Shown here: in pieces, positions 48,449 through 52,139 of the stretch | How positions within the stretch are numbered: position 1 is the stretch's first letter | Layout: every line of letters starts with the position of its first letter | DNA from: an uncultured Alphaproteobacteria bacterium | GTDB taxonomy: Bacteria > Pseudomonadota > Alphaproteobacteria > Geminicoccales > Geminicoccaceae | Assembly (NCBI GenBank): GCA_937995535.1 | Contig: CALKJU010000014.1 | Location: 1-52,139, forward strand | DNA length: 52,139 bases | Direction: 5' to 3' | Program-made: the position numbers and the translations under genes | Notes under the pieces: model-generated | The model's input: the letters and a program-made list of their open reading frames with translations, nothing else | Database searches by the model: none | What the model was told of the DNA's origin: nothing

Positions 48449-49795
48449 GTGACCTTGCAGCTCTACAACACGCTGACCCGCAGGAAGGAGCCGTTCGTCC
48501 CGATCGACCCGACGAATGTGCGGATGTACGTCTGCGGACCGACGGTCTATCAGCGTATCCATATCGGCAACGCGCGCCCGTTGATCGTCTTCGACGTGCT
48601 GTTCCGGCTGCTGCGGCACCTCTACGGGCCGGACCACGTCACCTATGTCCGCAACATCACCGACATCGACGACAAGATCATCGACCAGGCGCGGAAGAAC
48701 GGCGAGCCGATCGAGGCGCTCACCGAACGTACGACGAAGGCGTTGCACGAGGACGTGGCGGCGCTCGGCTGCCTGCCGCCGACCTACGAGCCGCGCGCGA
48801 CCGAGCACGTGCCGGGCATGATCGCGCTGATCGGGCGGCTGATCGCACAGGGCCACGCCTATGCGGCCGAGGGACATGTGCTGTTCCACGTCCCCTCGAT
48901 GCCGGCCTATGGCCGCTTATCGCGGCGCAACCGCGACGACCAGATCGCCGGGGCACGGGTCGACGTCGCCCCCTACAAGCGCGATCCCGCCGACTTCGTG
49001 CTGTGGAAGCCGAGCCCGCCCGACCTGCCCGGCTGGGACAGTCCCTGGGGCCGCGGCCGTCCCGGCTGGCACATCGAGTGCTCGGCGATGAGCGAGGCGC
49101 TGCTCGGCCCCTTGCCGTTCGACATCCATGGCGGCGGCCTCGACCTCATCTTCCCCCATCACGAGAACGAGATCGCCCAGAGCTGCTGCGCGCACGGCCT
49201 GGAGCGCATGGCCAACTACTGGCTGCACAACGGCTTCGTCGAGATGCGCGGCGAGAAGATGGCGAAGAGCGTCGGCAACGTGCTGCGGATGGACGAGGCG
49301 CTGGCTCTGGTGCCGGGCGAGGCGATTCGTCTTTGGATGCTGCGCACGCACTATCGCCAGCCGATCGACTGCACGCCGGAGGCGCTCGACGAGGCCAAGC
49401 GGGTGCTCGATCGCTTCTATCTGGCGCTGGACAAGGACGGCACCGCGGCAGCGGAGGTAGATCCCGCCGTGATCGAGACGCTCGCGGACGACCTCGGCAC
49501 GCCGGAAACACTGGCGGTGCTGCACGGTCTGCTCGCCGAGACCAACCGCGGCGTGGCCGGCGCCGCGACGCGGCTGCGGGGCTCGGCGGCCCTACTTGGC
49601 CTGTTGGCTGAATCTCCGGGCGTCTGGCTCAAGCGGGGCGGCGAGGTGGTGGACATCGAGGAGCGGATCGCGGCGCGGATCGCGGCGCGGAAAGCGCGTG
49701 ACTTCGCCGAGGCCGACCGCATCCGCGCCGAGCTTTCCGAGCAGGGCATCATCCTCGAGGACTCGCCGAGCGGCACGACCTGGCGGCGGGCATGA
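48449..49795 (+). CDS. cysS: Cysteine--tRNA ligase
   Basis: CysRS charges tRNA-Cys. The 448-residue protein has the zinc ligand C29 (MYVCGPTVYQ), the HIGH-like H38-I-G-N41, further zinc residues in WHIECSAMS and FPHHENEIAQ, and the KMSKS-like K270-M-A-K-S274. The start is GTG at 48449; the conserved block begins three residues in. A 12-bp tandem repeat at 49666-49689 encodes IAAR twice in the C-terminal helical domain. The stop overlaps cimA by 4 bp. Confidence 0.96.
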   Translation: MTLQLYNTLTRRKEPFVPIDPTNVRMYVCGPTVYQRIHIGNARPLIVFDVLFRLLRHLYGPDHVTYVRNITDIDDKIIDQARKNGEPIEALTERTTKALHEDVAALGCLPPTYEPRATEHVPGMIALIGRLIAQGHAYAAEGHVLFHVPSMPAYGRLSRRNRDDQIAGARVDVAPYKRDPADFVLWKPSPPDLPGWDSPWGRGRPGWHIECSAMSEALLGPLPFDIHGGGLDLIFPHHENEIAQSCCAHGLERMANYWLHNGFVEMRGEKMAKSVGNVLRMDEALALVPGEAIRLWMLRTHYRQPIDCTPEALDEAKRVLDRFYLALDKDGTAAAEVDPAVIETLADDLGTPETLAVLHGLLAETNRGVAGAATRLRGSAALLGLLAESPGVWLKRGGEVVDIEERIAARIAARKARDFAEADRIRAELSEQGIILEDSPSGTTWRRA

Positions 49796-51393
49796 CCGCG
49801 ACCCGGCTCTGGCTCTACGACACCACGCTGCGCGACGGGGCGCAGACGCAGGGCGTGGACTTCACCCTCGCCGACAAGCGGCGCATCGCGCTGGAGCTCG
49901 ACCGGCTGGGGATCGACTACATCGAGGGCGGCTGGCCCGGCGCCAATCCGACCGACGAGCGCTTTTTCGCCGAGCCTCCCGACCTGGAACGCTCGCGTCT
50001 CTGCGCCTTCGGCATGACCCGGCGCTCCGGGCGCAGCGCCGCCAACGACCCGGGTCTTGTGGCACTCTGGCAGACCAAGGCGCCGGTGATCACGCTGGTC
50101 GGCAAGACCTCGGCGCGGCACGCCGAGCAGGCGCTCGAGGTCAGCCGCGAGGAGAACCTCGCGATGATCGCCGATTCCGTGCGCGAGGCCGCCGCCCGGG
50201 CCGAGGAGGCGATCCTCGACGCCGAGCACTTCTTCGATGGCTTCAAGGAGGACGCGGCCTACGCTCTGGCCTGCCTCGAGGTGGCCCTTGGAGCCGGGGC
50301 GCGCTGGGTGGTCCTGTGCGACACCAATGGTGGCACCCTCCCACATGAGGTGGAGCGCATCACCGCGCGTGTGGCGGAGCTGGTGCCGCCCGGCCAGCTC
50401 GGCATCCACACTCACAACGACACCGGGAACGCGGTCGCCAATACGTTGGCCGCGGTGCGCGCCGGCGCCCGCCAGGTCCAGGGGACGCTGAACGGCCTCG
50501 GGGAGCGCTGTGGCAACGCCAACCTCGTCAGTCTGATCCCGACACTGGCGCTCAAGCTGGGCTACGATCTCGGCCTCGCCCCGGGTGCCATGCGCCACCT
50601 GACGCACCTCTCGCGTGCGTTCGACGAGGAGCTGAACCGCACCCCCGACCGCCACGCCGCCTATGTCGGCGCCTCGGCGTTCGCGCACAAAGCCGGGCTG
50701 CACGCCCACGCGGTCGCGAAGGATCCCAGCTTTTACGAGCACATCGACCCGGCGCTCGTCGGCAACGAGCGCGACGTGCTCGTCAGCGACCAGGCCGGCC
50801 GGTCGAATCTTCTGATGCGCTTCAAGGAGATGGGGGTCGAGGTTCTGCCGCGCGGCGAGCAGGTGACGGCGCTGCTTGCGAGCATCAAGGAGCGCGAATC
50901 GCAAGGCTACAGCTACGACGGGGCCTCGGCGAGCTTCGAGCTGCTGGTGCGCCGGGCCCTCGGCGAGCTGCCCGACTATTTCAAGCTTCTGAGCTTTCGC
51001 GTGATCATCGAGCATCGTTTCAACGCCAAAGGCGTGCTGGTGACGATCTCGGAGGCGACCATCAAAGGCGAGGTGCAGGGCCAGCGCTTCTACAAGGTGG
51101 CCGAAGGCAACGGGCCGGTGAATGCACTCGACCACGCCTTGCGCGACGCGCTCGCACCCGTCTATCCGACTCTCGGCGGGATGCGCCTGCTCGACTACAA
51201 GGTGCGCATCCTCCCTGGCGGCGGCACGGCGGCCGTGACCCGCGTCATCATCGAGAGCGGCGACGAGACCGGGCGCGTCTGGCAGACCGTCGGTGTCTCG
51301 GGCAACATCATCGATGCCTCGTTCGAGGCGCTGAACGACGCCATTACCTACAAGCTGCACCTCGACCGCGTGGCACTGCCCGCCGCGGCATGA
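49792..51393 (+). CDS. cimA: (R)-citramalate synthase
   Basis: CimA condenses pyruvate and acetyl-CoA to citramalate, a threonine-independent route to 2-oxobutyrate and isoleucine. The 533-residue protein has the DRE-TIM core starting LWLYDTTLRDGAQTQGVDF (metal ligand D10), the histidine pair H206 and H208 in IHTHNDTGNA, GLGERCGNANL, and a C-terminal LeuA-type regulatory domain ending near residue 525. Length and the TTLRDGAQ(T/G) opening favour CimA over 2-isopropylmalate or homocitrate synthase. It overlaps both neighbours by 4 bp. Confidence 0.92.
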   Translation: MTATRLWLYDTTLRDGAQTQGVDFTLADKRRIALELDRLGIDYIEGGWPGANPTDERFFAEPPDLERSRLCAFGMTRRSGRSAANDPGLVALWQTKAPVITLVGKTSARHAEQALEVSREENLAMIADSVREAAARAEEAILDAEHFFDGFKEDAAYALACLEVALGAGARWVVLCDTNGGTLPHEVERITARVAELVPPGQLGIHTHNDTGNAVANTLAAVRAGARQVQGTLNGLGERCGNANLVSLIPTLALKLGYDLGLAPGAMRHLTHLSRAFDEELNRTPDRHAAYVGASAFAHKAGLHAHAVAKDPSFYEHIDPALVGNERDVLVSDQAGRSNLLMRFKEMGVEVLPRGEQVTALLASIKERESQGYSYDGASASFELLVRRALGELPDYFKLLSFRVIIEHRFNAKGVLVTISEATIKGEVQGQRFYKVAEGNGPVNALDHALRDALAPVYPTLGGMRLLDYKVRILPGGGTAAVTRVIIESGDETGRVWQTVGVSGNIIDASFEALNDAITYKLHLDRVALPAAA

Positions 51394-52139
51394 GCGCGGC
51401 CACGCGACAGCCGCCGGTCGTCATCCTGTGCCGGCCGCAGATCGGCGAGAACGCCGGCTCCGCGGCCCGCGCCATGCTCAACTTCGGCCTCACCGAGCTT
51501 CGGCTGGTGGCACCCGAGTTCGGCTGGCCCAATGCCAAGGCCGTGGCCGCCGCCTCGGGTGCCAGCAGCGTGATGAACAACGTCCGGATCGTCCCCGACC
51601 TGCCCGCGGCGCTGGACGGCATCCATCACCTTTACGCGCTGACCGCGCGGCGCCGCGAGCTGATCAAGCCAGTGCTGGAACCGGCCATGGCCGTGGCGCA
51701 GGCTGTGGAGCAGGTCGAGCGGGGGCGGCGGGTCGCGTTCCTGTTCGGCCCCGAGCGTACCGGCTTCACCAACGAGGAGGCGGCGCTCGCCGACGCGCTC
51801 GTCACCATCCCCACCGACCCTCGCTTCTCGTCGCTGAACCTCGCGCAATCCGTGCTCGTCATGGCGTATGAGTGGGGACTGCGACGCTGGGCCGGCGAAA
51901 TGCGCCCGCCGCCGCTGCCGCAGCCGGCGAGCAAGGCCGAGCTGCAAGGGCTCATCGACCATCTCCTCGGCGAACTCGATGCGATCGACTTCTTCCGGGC
52001 CGCGGATCGGCGCGTGTCGCTGTCGCTGATGATCGCGCAGATGATCGAGCGCCGCGCCATGACCACGGCCGAGGTCGACCTCATGCGTGGCATCGTCCGC
52101 GACCTCGCTGGTGCCCGGCGGGTGAGGGAGCGTGCCTAG
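51390..52139 (+). CDS. trmJ: tRNA (cytidine/uridine-2'-O)-methyltransferase TrmJ-like
   Basis: TrmJ methylates the 2'-OH of residue 32 in tRNAs using S-adenosylmethionine. The 249-residue SpoU/SPOUT protein has motif 1 PQIGENAGSAARAMLNFGL, motif 2 around LFGPERTGFTNEE and motif 3 SSLNLAQSVLVMAYE, forming the trefoil knot, plus a C-terminal helical extension. The stop codon TAG occupies the last three bases of the window, so the gene is complete. It overlaps cimA by 4 bp. Confidence 0.92.
   Translation: MSAATRQPPVVILCRPQIGENAGSAARAMLNFGLTELRLVAPEFGWPNAKAVAAASGASSVMNNVRIVPDLPAALDGIHHLYALTARRRELIKPVLEPAMAVAQAVEQVERGRRVAFLFGPERTGFTNEEAALADALVTIPTDPRFSSLNLAQSVLVMAYEWGLRRWAGEMRPPPLPQPASKAELQGLIDHLLGELDAIDFFRAADRRVSLSLMIAQMIERRAMTTAEVDLMRGIVRDLAGARRVRERA

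Overview
The window is a dense, GC-rich block of core chromosome from a Gram-negative alphaproteobacterium. The evidence is the alphaproteobacterial-style gene order (lon - tRNAs - nuoA-N - birA - coaX - rnj - mce - DUF1467 - proS - lolCE/lolD - dnaE; then rpsB - tsf - pyrH - frr - uppS - cdsA - dxr - rseP - bamA - skp - fabZ - gltA - gltX - comEC), a short proline-tRNA ligase, a single LolC/E permease and an outer-membrane assembly set. The order best fits a Rhodospirillales-like lineage, but this is inference; no 16S gene is present. I see no insertion sequence, phage gene, CRISPR array or integrase.

Layout. 1-991: 3' part of lon. 1033-1281: divergent tRNA-Val(UAC) and tRNA-Asp(GUC), each with a readable promoter. 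1419-15507: all fourteen complex I genes, tightly packed, followed by translationally coupled birA, then coaX, rnj, mce and a DUF1467 gene to 19459. 19460-19951: the largest non-coding stretch, with an AT-rich palindromic tract, a probable small RNA with an intrinsic terminator, and a proS promoter. 19952-26751: proS, lolC/E, lolD, dnaE. 26726-28179 (minus): thiM-thiE, convergent with and overlapping dnaE. 28308-29677: a renalase-like flavoprotein coupled to a DUF393 CPxC protein. 29808-40260: the translation / isoprenoid / phospholipid / outer-membrane block. 40277-43084 (minus): gltA, gltX. 43152-45287: comEC. 45281-46120 (minus): a PHYHD1-like dioxygenase. 46251-48356: a Wzz-tyrosine-kinase fusion. 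48449-52139: cysS, cimA, trmJ.

How it works together. The first half builds the respiratory NADH dehydrogenase along with cofactor supply (biotin ligation, pantothenate phosphorylation) and RNA turnover. The middle supplies translation factors, lipoprotein sorting and the replicative polymerase. The second half links ribosome and translation functions to undecaprenyl, MEP-isoprenoid and phospholipid precursors and to BamA/Skp/RseP outer-membrane assembly.

The most informative features are absences and small insertions against familiar neighbourhoods: no lpxD or lpxA/I/B around skp-fabZ-gltA (possible lipid A loss), no hupB after lon, and no lexA after comEC. Other points are the probable suhB/mmgR-type small RNA, the flavoprotein-DUF393 pair, the PHYHD1-like dioxygenase and a perfect palindrome ahead of the orphan tyrosine kinase. 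I did not find a clear new multi-gene system such as a defence island; the window is mostly housekeeping.
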